This document shows, in pieces, positions 1-10,140 of a stretch of 64,000 nt of DNA (the first letter of the stretch is position 1; the number at the start of each line of letters is the position of its first letter). Below the pieces are notes generated by a model, which was not told the DNA's origin, ran no database searches, and worked only from the letters and a program-made list of their open reading frames with translations. The position numbers and the translations under genes were made by a program. Origin of the DNA: Mesostigma viride (lineage: Eukaryota; Streptophyta; Mesostigmatophyceae; Mesostigmatales; Mesostigmataceae); assembly GCA_009746045.1 (NCBI GenBank), contig RPFO01000002.1, positions 2,262,506-2,326,505 on the forward strand, given 5' to 3'.

Positions 1-1238
1 GGATCAAGGCATCGTTTGAGACTTCGCTAGTGGGGCGCACTCCAGCAGACAAGCTGGGGCCCCACTGTTGGTGACAGGCTTCCCCGCGACCAGTAAGTGA
101 GGGGCACACTAGCAGGCATGCTAGGCCTTCACTATTGGTGACGGGTCCTCCACGGCCAGAATGGCCAGGCTGGGGGAAGCGGGAAGGGAGATGGCAGCAT
201 CAGCTGGCTTGGGGGGCCTGCAGATGCTTTATTCACCAATTATGCGACTTTGGTCCAAGAGTCTCTTGTGCGTAAACGTATTTTGTAAAAAATAATGTCT
301 GGAGCCCTCAGTGATGGAGTGAACGAGTTGAGACATGCATAGGGATGGTTGATCTCCCTCGATCTGGATTCCCTGATTTGTCGGGGCGGAGGGAGCGAAG
401 GAGGCGAGGGACGCCGCTGGGTGACAGCACATATAAAAAATAAATAGAGCATTTAATATTTTATAATAGGCCCTGGTCTTTTATAAGGGGCAGTAGTCAC
501 AATTTATAAGGGCCCTGGAATTTAATAAGGGGCGCCAGTGTGGTGGTACGAGATCTGCCCTCTAATAGGGTGTAAGTCCGTACGAGTAACTTGTAAACTA
601 GTTCTAAGTACTTGGATGTAGTTCCAAGTACTTCACTTGGCCTACAGGGTAGTACAGTCTACTTCAATCTACTTCAAACTAGTTCATTCTAGTTCAAACC
701 AGTGCTGACGTGCTTCGGCGTAGCACTGGACGCTCAGGAGGTGAACGAACCTACTGGGGTGTAGTAGACCAAGACTAAACGTAGTACAATGTCAAAAGAA
801 TTAGTAGGGATGGTTCCTTGTAGTACAACTGGCCAAGGGTGCTTTTGGCGCCAAAACCAGGTGTACCGGACTTGCATCCGCCACAGTGGGCAAGTACGCT
901 GCCACTTCGCATGGTGTACGAATATTGTATGGGTCACGGAATTGTGTTTCGACCCGAATTAGAAGGACCTGGGCCGCCGCCGGCCCAAGTCTGAGAAAAA
1001 GTGCTGGCATATAACCAGCCGAGGTGTGCCTGTGCTGGTATTCGTTTTTATTAGCCCACCCAACCCACCCTGAGGGAAGTGAGATGGCAGCATCAGCTGG
1101 CTGGGGGGGCCTGCAGATGCTTTATTCACCAATTATGCGACTTTGGTCCAAGAGTCTCTTGTGCGTAAACGTATTTTGTAAAAAATAATGTCTGGAGCCC
1201 TCAGTGATGGAGTGAACGAGTTGAGACATGCATAGGGA
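1..1238 (+). mobile_element. SDR-B element, 3' portion (hairpins-B1-A2-B2)
   Basis: This is the right-hand end of a noncoding split-direct-repeat element; the rest lies beyond the window. In order it holds two hairpins (30-65 and 97-132), B1 (181-345), A2 (346-1054, starting TGGTTGATCTCCC), a C-rich tract (1055-1070) and B2 (1074-1238). B1 and B2 are both 165 bp and nearly identical. The A2 sequence recurs at about 710 bp in the full copies at 17601-20905 and 58101-61409. It is inserted into the RNase H region of a reversed SDR-A ORF2 that resumes at 1239. No long reading frame is convincing in it. Confidence 0.85.
30..132 (+). other. Tandem hairpin pair of SDR-B
   Basis: Two imperfect inverted repeats share one plan: outer stem, unpaired GCACT-like bulge, inner 4-5 bp stem, 6-nt loop, return. 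Hairpin 1 (30-65) pairs GTGGGGC with GCCCCAC and CCAGC with GCTGG. Hairpin 2 (97-132) pairs GTGAGG with CCTTCAC and TAGC with GCTA. The same plan, with different but still complementary stems, occurs in SDR-A at 10141-10350 and 27745-27954. Confidence 0.75.
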
Positions 1239-2882
1239 GGTAAGATGATGACCGCCCCTTCACCACTGCGCCCAGAACGGCGGTGTTATCCACCAGCCAT
1301 ACGTGCCGTCGCCCCCACCGCGCCCGCGTGCGCAGCCCCCACTCCAGGCTCTGCACGGCTGCGCGCGCCTCTTTCTCATTGATGTGCGCCCCCGCGTCCC
1401 TCCACCGGTGTTTCACCGCCACACGCTAGCGGGCGGTCGCCACCGCCCGATGTTCCCTCTCCCCCGTTCGCTCCACACCGACCTCTTCCGCCCCGACACA
1501 CAGAGTCTTCCACCCCTTCATTTCGCGGCAGTTGGACAAAGCCTTCACGTCTGCCTCTGCCAGACGGGCGTACACCACACCGGAGCCCCGGCTCGACGCG
1601 TCACTGGCCACGACGGTGGTGTCCAGCGGCTGGTTGCGCTGCGCATGCACCAGGGGAGCCAGGCAGACAGCCGCCCAGAGCTCCCGGCGCACACTTGCCA
1701 AGAGTTGGAAGTGTCCACCCTTGCGGAGGGCCAGCACTTGGTGGAGCATCCTGTAGGCGTGGAACCAGGTGCTTAGCAGACTCCTGCGCAGCAGCTGGAT
1801 CCATACCCAGCGTCTCAGTAGGGAGGCCAGCTCATGGTAGCTTGCACGTCCCCGGGCCAGCACCGCCTCGGTGTCGTGGACCAGGAGGGCCAGTCGCTTC
1901 GCCGACGGCCACAAGCTCCCATCTTGGTGAAACTCGATGCCCAGGATCTCCACAGCTTGACCTTCCCGCGCCCGCTCGACCTTTTTCTCATTCACCACCA
2001 GGCCAGCTTGCGCGTAGCACTCGGTGCATGCGCTGTCCAGCAGCGCGTTCGCCTCCGCTGCGCTGCGCGCGTGTGTGGTGCCCAGGTCGTCGATCATGAC
2101 CAACTGCGCCGGCCGAGGAGGGTCCTCGGGCAGCAGCTGCCAGTCAAGTTCGGCGGCCCCCACCAACTCCATCCACTCCCGTCCTCCCTCACACACTGTG
2201 CGCACCCCGAGCTGATGCATCGGGACGCTCACACTCAGCCCGGGGTTCAGCTTCCCCGGCCCGAACAGGGTCTGCATGTGCGCCACCTGCGCCAGCAGGA
2301 CCGAGTGAGACCACCCCATCACCAGAACACGGAACCTGGGATAGAGCCGGCGGCGCTCCCCGGGCTGGCCGACCTCGTCCGACCAGACTGGGGGCAGCGC
2401 GAACCACTCCCGCCACTCCGTTGGCACGGAGAGCGGTAGTAGTACGTCTCCAGGTTCGTTTTGCTCGAGTAGCTGGGCGCGCCCCCTGCCATCTCGGCCA
2501 CCGCCCCCACATCTGGCAGGTAACAGCCGCCAGGGGTGAGGAACTCGTCGTTGCTCTGCACCATGTTGCAGATGAGTCGCTGGCGCTGGGCTGACGGGTC
2601 CACCACCCCTGGATCGCGCTTGGGCACGCCGAACAGGCCGTTGGTGACCGGGGGCTCCTCCTCGCTGTACTCTGTCATCCCGGTCTCCGCCAGCCGCACG
2701 CTCAGGCGCGCGTACTCTGTGTCGCTCGCACAGCCATGCGTCACTCGCCGTCGACGCCCTGGCTGCACTACCTCCTCCTCCCTCAAAATATTTTTTATGT
2801 TGCCATATACCTCCCTCCACTGGGGGGGGAGGCAGTCCATCAGCGGCACGCTGCCCGCCACTCCGCCCGCGGGCAGCGCAAT
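1239..2882 (-). pseudogene. SDR-A ORF2 fragment (RT-RNase H), frameshifted
   Basis: The minus strand from 2882 down to 1239 encodes the end of the ORF2 leader, the reverse transcriptase and part of RNase H of an SDR-A element. RT motif C (MIDDL) and RNase H residues are recognisable by comparison with the copy at 7447-10062. Unlike the other copies, the C-run at the leader/RT boundary (2822-2829 on this strand) has eight bases, not seven, which joins leader and RT in one frame. A one-base deletion near 2431 then breaks the RT frame. The copy is cut at 1239 by SDR-B and at about 2882 by unrelated sequence. Confidence 0.85.
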
Positions 2883-3587
2883 GTCGCGTTTGCGTGCCAT
2901 TTCATCCTGGACTGGTCATTACCACTACTTGGAATGCATCCACTATCAGGATAATCATGTGTGTGATATGCCACCTCCCCCCCCACTCTTTAGCTCACAA
3001 CAACTTGAGAGCAAAAAGTGAAAGAAAGGCATCTCACACAACCGAAGGAAGCCCAAAGAGGGCGTCATTCCAGGCAGCAGCAAAAAGGAAAAAAAAAAAA
3101 TCCAGCTGCTCAAAGATGCTTTTCCAGGATCAGCAACAACCTTAACATGCATGCTTTTAAAGGCTTAGCAATAACCCCTTCAATGGCTTTTTACAGGGAA
3201 AAGCCTAACCTCTTCAGATGCTTTTGAAGGCTAAGCAATAACCTCTTCCTTGTGCTTCCCTGGGTGAAGCAGGAGGAACCCCAGGCTGGCCGGACTGAAC
3301 CCATCATGGGTTGTTCGCTCGTTAACCCCCTACCCGGTAGTCTGCTTCCTTCTGTTCGAAGCCAAGACGTTGGCTTTAGTGTTTATCAACCATCAGCAGT
3401 ACAGGGAACGGCCTGGCTGACAGTTTGTAAAGGAAGTGTCTTGAGACAGATTTTAAGAAAATAGAACTAGCCAGAATTTGCTGGCTCTTGTCTTTTTCTG
3501 GCAGGCTAGTCGAGTCGTTATCCTTGACACCTGTTATAAAGCCTTTGGTTGTTGCTTCTTCTCAGCGAAACCTAGGCTTGTTGGTTC
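2883..3587 (+). other. Leader region upstream of the methyltransferase retroelement gag
   Basis: No gene is recognised here. The part from about 3311 to 3587 recurs in inverted orientation at about 32586-33320 beside a second copy of the same gag, so it belongs to the retroelement 5' region. I could not define an LTR or primer-binding site. A short motif (AAGGCTAAGCAATAACC-like) occurs twice at about 3160 and 3228. Confidence 0.4.
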
Positions 3588-4612
3588 TTGTTTTGCCCAT
3601 CGGTCAGCTGGTGCATGCCACTGACGCGAGCGCAGACTCGAGCCATGGCGGATGCAAATAGAGCAGATGCCGACACGTCCGCTCCGGGGTCGAATGGCGG
3701 GATTCCTCCTGCCGTACCCGCAGTGGGTGAGAGTCGCGACCAAGAAGCGCCGCTGAGTATGGTGGCGCTGTTCGCGCAGATGCAAGCGCAGATGCAGCAA
3801 CAGTCGCAACAGTTGCAGCAGCAACTGGCGCTGCAGATGCGGGAAGTGACCGACAGATTGGTGGCCGTAGAGGGTCGTCATCTGCAGTCCACACCATGGG
3901 ACGGGCAGGCATCGATGCCGGGCCCCAGTGGTGTTGCCGCGGAGCCGAGGGAGCGGGACCAGCCGCCAACCTCAGGTAATGCGGCGGGAAGGGCTTCGAT
4001 GGAACCGGGGTTTTTGGCTGGGTCGCTAACCCAACACGACTTGCTTGGTGAGGCGGATGGTCAGCCACGGGGCGAGTATACGCTGGCGCCCAGGCGCCTG
4101 CCTTTCGATCAAGCGCGAGACGGATTGCACGAGGAGAACGGGGCAGGGCTGGCGCGCGCGATGGACCCACGCAGGGGTGCACCAGGACGCATGCTGCCAG
4201 GCGGGGTCTCAATTCCGTTTGGGCGAGGCGGTGGGGCGATGACCGGCGGGTCGACTGCACGGTGGTCAAGTGTGCCAATCGGGCGCATTCCGCCCATGGA
4301 GGACATAACCACGCCGCTGGCTTTCCGAGTACGGGAGGCAGCACGCCCAAGCACGCTGGCGCAGGGACGCGCAGCTCAGCGACCGCCGGAGGATGCCGAT
4401 GGGGTGCAGTACCCGCAAAGGGGATGCCGATGGGGTGCAGTACCTGAAGGCGCGAAGATGCCCACCCTACCACGGGTGGACATGCGCGAGAAGTTCTCCA
4501 CAACCGGCAATCTGGCCACGCTGGCGCAGGCCTACAACGCATACAAGTCATGGATTGATCTGCAATACATGACTACGCAAGGCGCTGTAATGCATGAGTT
4601 TGTGATGAACAA
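3588..4612 (+). pseudogene. Gag N-terminal part of methyltransferase retroelement (split)
   Basis: This frame encodes the N-terminal part of a Gag-like polyprotein. It has a Gln/Met-rich stretch near residues 60-90 (probably helical) and then a low-complexity, Gly/Arg/Pro-rich region. ATG codons lie at 3588 and 3645; the second (MADANRADAD) is equally plausible as the start. Translation runs into the inserted SDR-A element at 4613 and stops there. The frame continues exactly at 11231: removing 4613-11230 leaves an uninterrupted frame with no duplicated target bases. A second, reversed copy of this gag lies at 31971-32585. There is no close family match I can name beyond retrotransposon Gag. 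Confidence 0.75.
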
Positions 4613-5088
4613 TGGTTGATCTTACGATCTGGATTCCCTGATTTGCGACTAAGGGGAGCGGAGTGCGAGTCGGTGCCGCTGCCTCATGGCTGATCTGCGA
4701 GAAATGCTCCTGGAAAGGGTGAAAGTCCCTGCAAATGACCTCTGGACTGTTTCCAAGTACTTGGATGTAGTTCAAAGTACTTCATTGGTACTACAGGGTA
4801 GTACAATCTACTTCAAACTAGTTCAAACTAGCTCAGGCTAGTAAAGATTCGTTCAGGTGTAGCACAACCTGCCTAGGAGGTGGTATGACCACCTGGGTTG
4901 AAGTAGACAGTGACTAAACGTAGTACAATGTCGAAAGAATCAGTACAAGTGGGTTCTTTGTAGTACAACTGGTCAGTGGCACCTAGGCGCCGCGCCAGTA
5001 CTGTACCGGACTTGCATTCGTCACCGTGCGCATGCAATGCAGCCAATTTATTGAGGAAGACATGGCGGCGCATGCTTTATCAGTTTTC
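4613..5088 (+). repeat. SDR-A repeat A1
   Basis: Left terminal repeat beginning TGGTTGATCTTACG and ending TTATCAGTTTTC. It matches A2 at 10553-11028. It contains an array of roughly 10-bp motifs of the CTAGTTCAAA/TACTTCAAA type (about 4755-4850), repeated GTAGTACAA motifs, and a short palindrome around GGCACCTAGGCGCC. It probably carries the promoter, although no clear TATA box is visible. Confidence 0.9.
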
Positions 5089-5178
5089 AAATTCGTTTTT
5101 CGGTTTTCTAAGCCATCTTTTGGCCGTTTTACCTCGGAATAGATCCGTTTTAAAGCTAACGACTTCCTCTTTACGAAT

Positions 5179-6920
5179 ATGATGGCTAGCGGGGATGAAA
5201 ACGCTAGCGAGACGGGGGATTTACCGCGCGGATTTGCGAGTCGTGTGGAGGAAATCTATGTGAACCATGGCAGGAACGCCTCAGCTGTCGCCTATTTTAT
5301 AGCGGCAGAACTCGGCTCTGAATACCCTAAAATATTGTTGCGTAGCTCGGAAAACAAGTTACGAAGTTTGGCAGAAAAGCTTCGGATCTTTGGGTTTGAA
5401 ATCAATGGGTATGACACTCGTGAGGAGCTGGCGCAAAATATTTCAGCCAAGGTGGCGAAAATGTTAGCACAAGGTACAACAGGCATTACAAACGATGAGG
5501 AACCGAACGGGGACTCCTCAGAGGAGGACACTGATGTCGGGGAAGCTTTGGCAGGGGCCAAAGAGGAGCAGGCGCAGGGATTTCGCCCCCCAGGTGCTAG
5601 CACAGTTGCTGGCGCACCAGGTGCCGTTTTTCCCGCCGTTTTTGGTCATATGGCGCCTGTCGTCGGAGGGGATGGCAGGAAACAGCTTGCAAATGCAGGG
5701 AGGAGCTTGGCAAACGCGGCTGGCGCTAGTTTTGGGGGAGGCGAGGGGGTGTCTGCAGTGCCACGCTCAGGCACTTTAAAAGCGGGCGCGCGCGGGGGAG
5801 GCAAGGAGGAGAAAGCAGGTCTCCCGCGCAGTGCCAAGGGGGACGGGGCGGCCGGAATGGGACTGAGCCCCGAAATGATGGCGCAGATGAATGCCCTCAT
5901 GGGGGGCTTCCAACAGCTGGGGATTGGCGGCGCCCAGGGGTTGGGAGCCGCAGTACGGGTGCCAGCACCCAGCGTGCAGGAAGGGGGCGCATGGGGGGGG
6001 CGGGGGCAGCAGGGCCCAGCCCTGCCGGGTGGACAAGCGGGCCCCATGGGTACCCGGGCACACCGACAGGCGTGGAAAGAACGCAGGGCCCAGCGTACGC
6101 TTACCCAGGGCAGATGGGTGCAGCCTGGCCTCAGCCCTACCCACCAGCGGGTACCGCGTACGGTACCTGGGTGCCAGCGGCTGGAACCCCGTACCACATG
6201 GCGCTCGCAGCAGCCCAAGGTGGGCAGAGGAAACGGGAGAGCAAGCGGTCCAAGTGCCGGGAGTGCGGGCATCGGCACTGCCGGTGCACGTCCAGCGACA
6301 GCACGAGCAGCGACTCGGAGGGGAGCGGGCGAGGGCGCGCGGGTGGCCGGGGCACAGGTGGGAGGTTGACCGACCTGCCAGTTACCCGCGGGGTCAACCT
6401 GCTCGAGTACCTGCCGGCGGGGCGGGCGCTCAGCGTGGTGTGGGACGTGGAAGACCACAAGTACCACCAGCGCACGGCCCCCAAGCACATGGAGACCGCC
6501 ATACAGGGCCACAACGGCAACATGGTGGCCTGGCTGAACGTGCAAAGGGCCCCCGTGCTGCGCCAGCAGAAGGAGGGGACGGGACTTGGGTGGGCATCCA
6601 AGGAGAGGATGGAGCTGGCCCAGAACCTGTGCCACGTCTGGGATACGCTCAACAAGGAGCTCAGTCCCAACGTGTGCAGCGAGCTGGCGGGCGTGGAGTA
6701 CCTGGCGCTCTGCGTGGAGGCTCTCCTGCTGGTGGAGACCAGCGGGTCTTGGAACGCGTCCGGGTACATGCTGCCCTACCGGCCGGCAGGGGGTGTCCGC
6801 ACGCGGGCGGCTCGACGAGCGCTGCGGGCACACAAGAAGGAGCGCGATGCGTTGGCGTCGGCGCGAGGAAAGGAGGACAAGGCGGAGGGAGGAGTGGCGG
6901 GCTCTTCCCAGAAGAAGTGA
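5179..6920 (+). CDS. SDR-A Gag-like protein (ORF1), one frame discontinuity
   Basis: This ORF1 lies between A1 and ORF2 and would supply the nucleocapsid of the element. The N-terminal part (from ATG 5179, MMASGDENAS) has a globular-looking stretch with a PRGFA motif shared with the gag at 37143. A Gly/Ala/Pro-rich linker follows, then a putative zinc-binding motif CRECGHRHCRC next to a Ser/Asp tract, and finally a conserved helical C-terminal domain ending at the stop 6918-6920. The frame changes once, by one base, in G-rich runs at about 5985-6005, so the gene is either mutated there or read by slippage. The C-terminal part matches gag copies at 22819-23666 and 38500-39061. Retroelement Gag function is inferred from position and motif, not from a named domain. 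Confidence 0.75.
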
Positions 6921-7438
6921 GAGGGCGAGGTGTATTCCCCCTCCCAGAGGTGGCCATCAAGCCCCTCGACCGCGCGCGCCTACGGTCCCGACGTAGGTAT
7001 CAGCGGGCCATGCGGCGGCGGGCCCTGCTCCTGCGCAGCGCGCGAATCGTGGATGGCCTCAACTGGTTGTGGAGGGGAGCACAGGAACCGCCTGAAACGG
7101 GTCCTGTCGGTGGCATGCGGATGGCTTTGCCCGCACCTGTTGCCCAGGAGCCCGCGGGTTGCGGTACCAGCGGGGTGTCCTTAGTGACCCCCTGCACTGC
7201 GGCCCAGCAGGCGGCCCTACAAGGGCTGGAGATTGCCGCCCAGGTCCATGAGCGCCGGCTGAGAGCCGTAGCGGCAGAGGACCTGGTGCATGACGTTGAG
7301 TCTGGGCCCTATGGGCCCGACGGGCAATATGAAATAATTGCCCCGGAGAGACTTGCGCTGCCCGCGGGCGGAGTGGCGGGCAGCGTGCCGCTGATGGACT
7401 GCCTCCCCCCCAGTGGAGGGAGGTATATGGCAATATAA
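6921..7438 (+). CDS. SDR-A ORF2 leader peptide region
   Basis: A reading frame directly after the gag stop encodes an Arg-rich start (RLRSRRRYQRAMRRRA), a conserved segment around VDGLNWLW, and a conserved block with AAQQAALQGLEIAAQVHERR. It ends at a stop just after the C-run at 7405-7411. The same leader occurs at 14041-14400, 22330-22792, 23667-24157 and 39079-39478, so it is a real part of the element. No start is certain: ATG 7009 is possible here but is not conserved in other copies. The RT frame lies -1 relative to this one, so the leader may be the N-terminus of the pol protein reached by frameshifting. Confidence 0.6.
7405..7411 (+). other. Candidate -1 slippery heptamer C CCC CCC
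   Basis: Seven cytosines lie in the leader frame as CT[C CCC CCC]AGT, the X XXY YYZ form. A -1 slip would move ribosomes into the RT frame, starting CAG TGG AGG. Seven-C versions are also at 24124-24130 and (reversed) 22332-22338; an eight-C version at 2822-2829 joins the frames directly. There is no ATG near the start of the RT frame (first in-frame ATG 7552), which fits translation by frameshift. Confidence 0.5.
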
Positions 7439-7446
7439 AAAATATT

Positions 7447-10062
7447 TTGAGGGAAGAGGCAGCGCAGCCAGGGCGTCGACGGCGAGTAACGCATGGCTGT
7501 GCGAGCGACACGGAGTACGCGCGCCTGAGCGTGCGGCTGGCGGAGACCGGGATGACAGAGTATAGCGAGGAGGAACCACCGGTCACCAACGGCCTGTTCG
7601 GCGTGCCCAAGCGCGATCCAGGGGTGGTGGACCCGTCAGCCCAGCGCCAGCGACTCATCTGCAACATGGTGCAGAGCAACGACAAGTTCCTCACCCCTGG
7701 CAGCTGTTACCTGCCAGATGTGGGGGCGGTGGCCGAGATGGCCGGGGGCGCGCCCAGCTACTCGAGTAAAACGGACCTGGAGACGTACTACTACCGCTTC
7801 TCTGTGCCAACGGAGTGGCGGAAGTGGTTCGCGCTGCCCCCAGTCTGGTCAGACGAGGTCGGCCAACCAGGGGAGCGCCGCCGGCTCTATCCCAGGTTCC
7901 GTGTTCTGGTGATGGGGTGGTCCCACTCGGTCCTGTTGGCGCAGGTGGCGCACATGCAGACCCTGTTCGGGCCGGGGAAGCTGAACCCCGGGCTGAGTGT
8001 GAGCGTCCCGATGCATCAGCTCGGGGTGCGCACAGTGCGTGAGGGAGGACGGGAGTGGATGGAGTTGGTGGGGGCCGCCGAGCTTGACTGGCAGCTGCTG
8101 CCCGAGGACCCTCCTCGGCCGGCGCAGTTGGTCATGATCGACGACCTGGGCACCACACACGCGCGCAGCGCAGCGGAGGCGAACGCGCTGCTGGACCGCG
8201 CATGCACTGAGTGCTACGCGCCAGCTGGCCTGGTGGTGAATGAGAAAAAGGTCGAGCGGGCGCGGGAGGGCCAAGCTGTGGAGATCCTGGGCATCGAGTT
8301 TCACCAAGATGGGAGCTTGTGGCCGTCGGCGAAGCGACTAGCCCTCCTCGTCCATGACACTGAGGCGGTGCTGGCCCGGGGACGAGCAAGCTACCATGAG
8401 CTGGCCTCCCTACTGGGACGCTGGGTATGGATCCAACTGCTTCGCAGGAGTCTGCTAAGCATCTGGTTCCATGCCTACAGGATGCTCCACCAAGTGCTGG
8501 CCCTCCGCAAGGGAGGACGCTTCCAACTCTGGGCAAGTGTGCGCCGGGAGCTCTGGGCGGCTGTCTGCCTGGCTCCCCTGGTGCATGCGCAGCGCAACCA
8601 GCCGCTGGACACCACCGTCGTGGCCAGTGACGCGTCGAGCCGGGGCTCCGGTGTGGTGTACGCCCGTCTGGCAGAGGCAGACGTGAAAGCTTTGTCCAAC
8701 TGCCGTGAGATGAAGGGGTGGAAGACTCTGTGTGTCGGGTCGGAAGAGGTCGGTGTGGAGCGAACGGGGGAGAGGGAACATCGGGCGGTGGCGACCGCCC
8801 GCTGGCGTGTGGCGGTGAAACACCGGTGGAGGGACGCGGGTGCGCACATCAATGAGAAAGAGGCGCGCGCAGCCGTGCAGAGCCTGGAGTGGGGGCTGCG
8901 CACGCGGGCCCGGTGGGGGCGACGGCACGTACGGCTGGTGGATAGCTCCGCCGTTCTGGGCGCACTGGTGAAGGGGCGGTCATCATCTTACCGCCTCAAC
9001 ACGTGGTGCCGCCGCGCTGCCGCCCTGGGCTGTGCCAGCAACACCAGGTACCACTGGGTGTACATCCGCTCGGAGCGAAACCCCGCGGACGCGCCCAGCC
9101 GGGGCCGGTGGGTGCGGGACCTTACCGCCGATGGCGATGTGGAGAGTAACCCGGGGCCGGGAGGGCGGCAGGAGCTACTGGAGAGCACCGTGCTGCCCGC
9201 GACCCTGCGCAGCTACCATCGCGCAGTGATCGCGTACCTTCTTTGGGCTGAGCCCTATGGTGCTGTACCGCCGGAGGAAGCGGAGAGCGTGTTCTGCGAG
9301 TGGCTCGTGTCTGTCTACGAGGATGGAGGGGGAGCAGGGCGTTCCATGTGCATGAGGGCGCTGTGTGGGCTGCAACTGTACTACCCCAGCCAAGTGCAGG
9401 GGTGGCGCGAGGCCCGCCGACTCCTGTACGGGTGGCAGCGACGCGTGCAAACCCATAGCCCCAATCCGGTGCCGTGGGAGCTGCTCTACCTGGTGGTGCA
9501 GATCCTCCGCTGGCAGGGGGCGCCCATGGCAGCAGCCGTGTGCGTCATCACTTTCCAGCAATACCTGCGCATCGGGGAGGCCTTCAAGCTCCGAGTGGGG
9601 GACGTGGCGCTGCGCGGCGACCGTCGCCTGGGGCAGCGAGGCCTGGGCGCGCTGCTTCTGCGGGATCCCAAGACAGCCAAGGGGGGTGCACAGGCGGTGG
9701 TGGTGCAGGACCCCCTCTCGCTGTACGTGCTCGAGCGCCTGTGCGCTGGGCGGGAGCCCGAGGAGCCCTTGTTTGGGAGCCTCAACTACAGCCAGTTCTC
9801 TCGTCGGTGGCACGCGGCGTGGGATGTTCTGGGCCTGCGGGGGATGTTTCCGCCCTACTCCATGCGACATGGTGGGGCAACGTACGACTACCTGCAGGGC
9901 GTTTCACTCCCAGACATCCAGAAGCGCGGGCGTTGGCGCCAGTTCAAGTCGGTGGACCACTACGTGGGCCTGCACCGTGCTCTAGCGGTGCAAGTGCCGC
10001 GGTGGGTGTGGTTGCTGGCTGAGGAGTTCCCCCCCGCTCAGTGGAGTTCACACTGGCAGTAG
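7447..10062 (+). CDS. SDR-A polyprotein: RT - RNase H - 2A - tyrosine recombinase
   Basis: The frame encodes 871 residues counted from 7447, which is a TTG codon; true entry is probably upstream by frameshift. RT: motif B-like MGWSHSVL, catalytic MIDDL (Asp232/Asp233) and LGIEF. RNase H: Asp395 in ASDASSRGSG, Glu in NEKEA (470-472), Asp499 and Asp548 in NPADAPSR, giving a full D-E-D-D set. A 2A motif follows at 563-571. The C-terminal part is a DIRS/Ngaro-type tyrosine recombinase with Arg708 (YLRIGEAF), MRHGGAT at 806-812, GRW at 828-830 and the probable nucleophile Tyr839. The enzymes copy the RNA and integrate the cDNA circle. The copy looks intact and could be active, apart from the gag discontinuity. 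No methyltransferase domain of the DIRS1 type is present. Confidence 0.92.
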   Translation: MREEAAQPGRRRRVTHGCASDTEYARLSVRLAETGMTEYSEEEPPVTNGLFGVPKRDPGVVDPSAQRQRLICNMVQSNDKFLTPGSCYLPDVGAVAEMAGGAPSYSSKTDLETYYYRFSVPTEWRKWFALPPVWSDEVGQPGERRRLYPRFRVLVMGWSHSVLLAQVAHMQTLFGPGKLNPGLSVSVPMHQLGVRTVREGGREWMELVGAAELDWQLLPEDPPRPAQLVMIDDLGTTHARSAAEANALLDRACTECYAPAGLVVNEKKVERAREGQAVEILGIEFHQDGSLWPSAKRLALLVHDTEAVLARGRASYHELASLLGRWVWIQLLRRSLLSIWFHAYRMLHQVLALRKGGRFQLWASVRRELWAAVCLAPLVHAQRNQPLDTTVVASDASSRGSGVVYARLAEADVKALSNCREMKGWKTLCVGSEEVGVERTGEREHRAVATARWRVAVKHRWRDAGAHINEKEARAAVQSLEWGLRTRARWGRRHVRLVDSSAVLGALVKGRSSSYRLNTWCRRAAALGCASNTRYHWVYIRSERNPADAPSRGRWVRDLTADGDVESNPGPGGRQELLESTVLPATLRSYHRAVIAYLLWAEPYGAVPPEEAESVFCEWLVSVYEDGGGAGRSMCMRALCGLQLYYPSQVQGWREARRLLYGWQRRVQTHSPNPVPWELLYLVVQILRWQGAPMAAAVCVITFQQYLRIGEAFKLRVGDVALRGDRRLGQRGLGALLLRDPKTAKGGAQAVVVQDPLSLYVLERLCAGREPEEPLFGSLNYSQFSRRWHAAWDVLGLRGMFPPYSMRHGGATYDYLQGVSLPDIQKRGRWRQFKSVDHYVGLHRALAVQVPRWVWLLAEEFPPAQWSSHWQ
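9133..9159 (+). other. 2A ribosome-skipping motif GDVESNPGP
   Basis: Codons read GDVESNPGP, a perfect match to the 2A core D[VI]ExNPGP. It lies between RNase H (NPADAPSR at 545-552) and the recombinase. Skipping would release RT-RNase H ending in glycine 570 and a 301-residue recombinase starting with proline 571. The motif is intact in reversed copies at 15698-15724 and 17491-17517, and mutated at 26738-26764. Confidence 0.85.
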
Positions 10063-10108
10063 CCAGTGTGGGGATGCGCCTGCCCCGGTCTAGGCCGGGG
10101 GGGCGCAG

Positions 10109-10115
10109 TATAAAA
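10109..10115 (+). promoter_or_regulatory. TATA-like box upstream of SDR-A hairpins
   Basis: TATAAAA lies 26-32 bases before the first hairpin (10141), downstream of the ORF2 stop. The same box is at 27713-27719, at the same spacing from the first hairpin. A GC-rich inverted repeat (about 10083-10103) precedes it. A start site at the hairpins is inferred. Confidence 0.4.
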
Positions 10116-10140
10116 CGATGCAGCTCCGTTGGAGGAGTCG

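Noticed and set aside
3588-4612. Considered as a host glutamine-rich protein gene
   Set aside because: The frame continues at 11231 into Gag zinc knuckle, protease and methyltransferase, and a second copy exists at 31971-32585.
5646-6833. Antisense frame of nearly 400 codons opposite gag
   Set aside because: Pro/Arg-rich shadow of the GC-rich gag coding strand with no domain; the sense strand is conserved with other gag copies.
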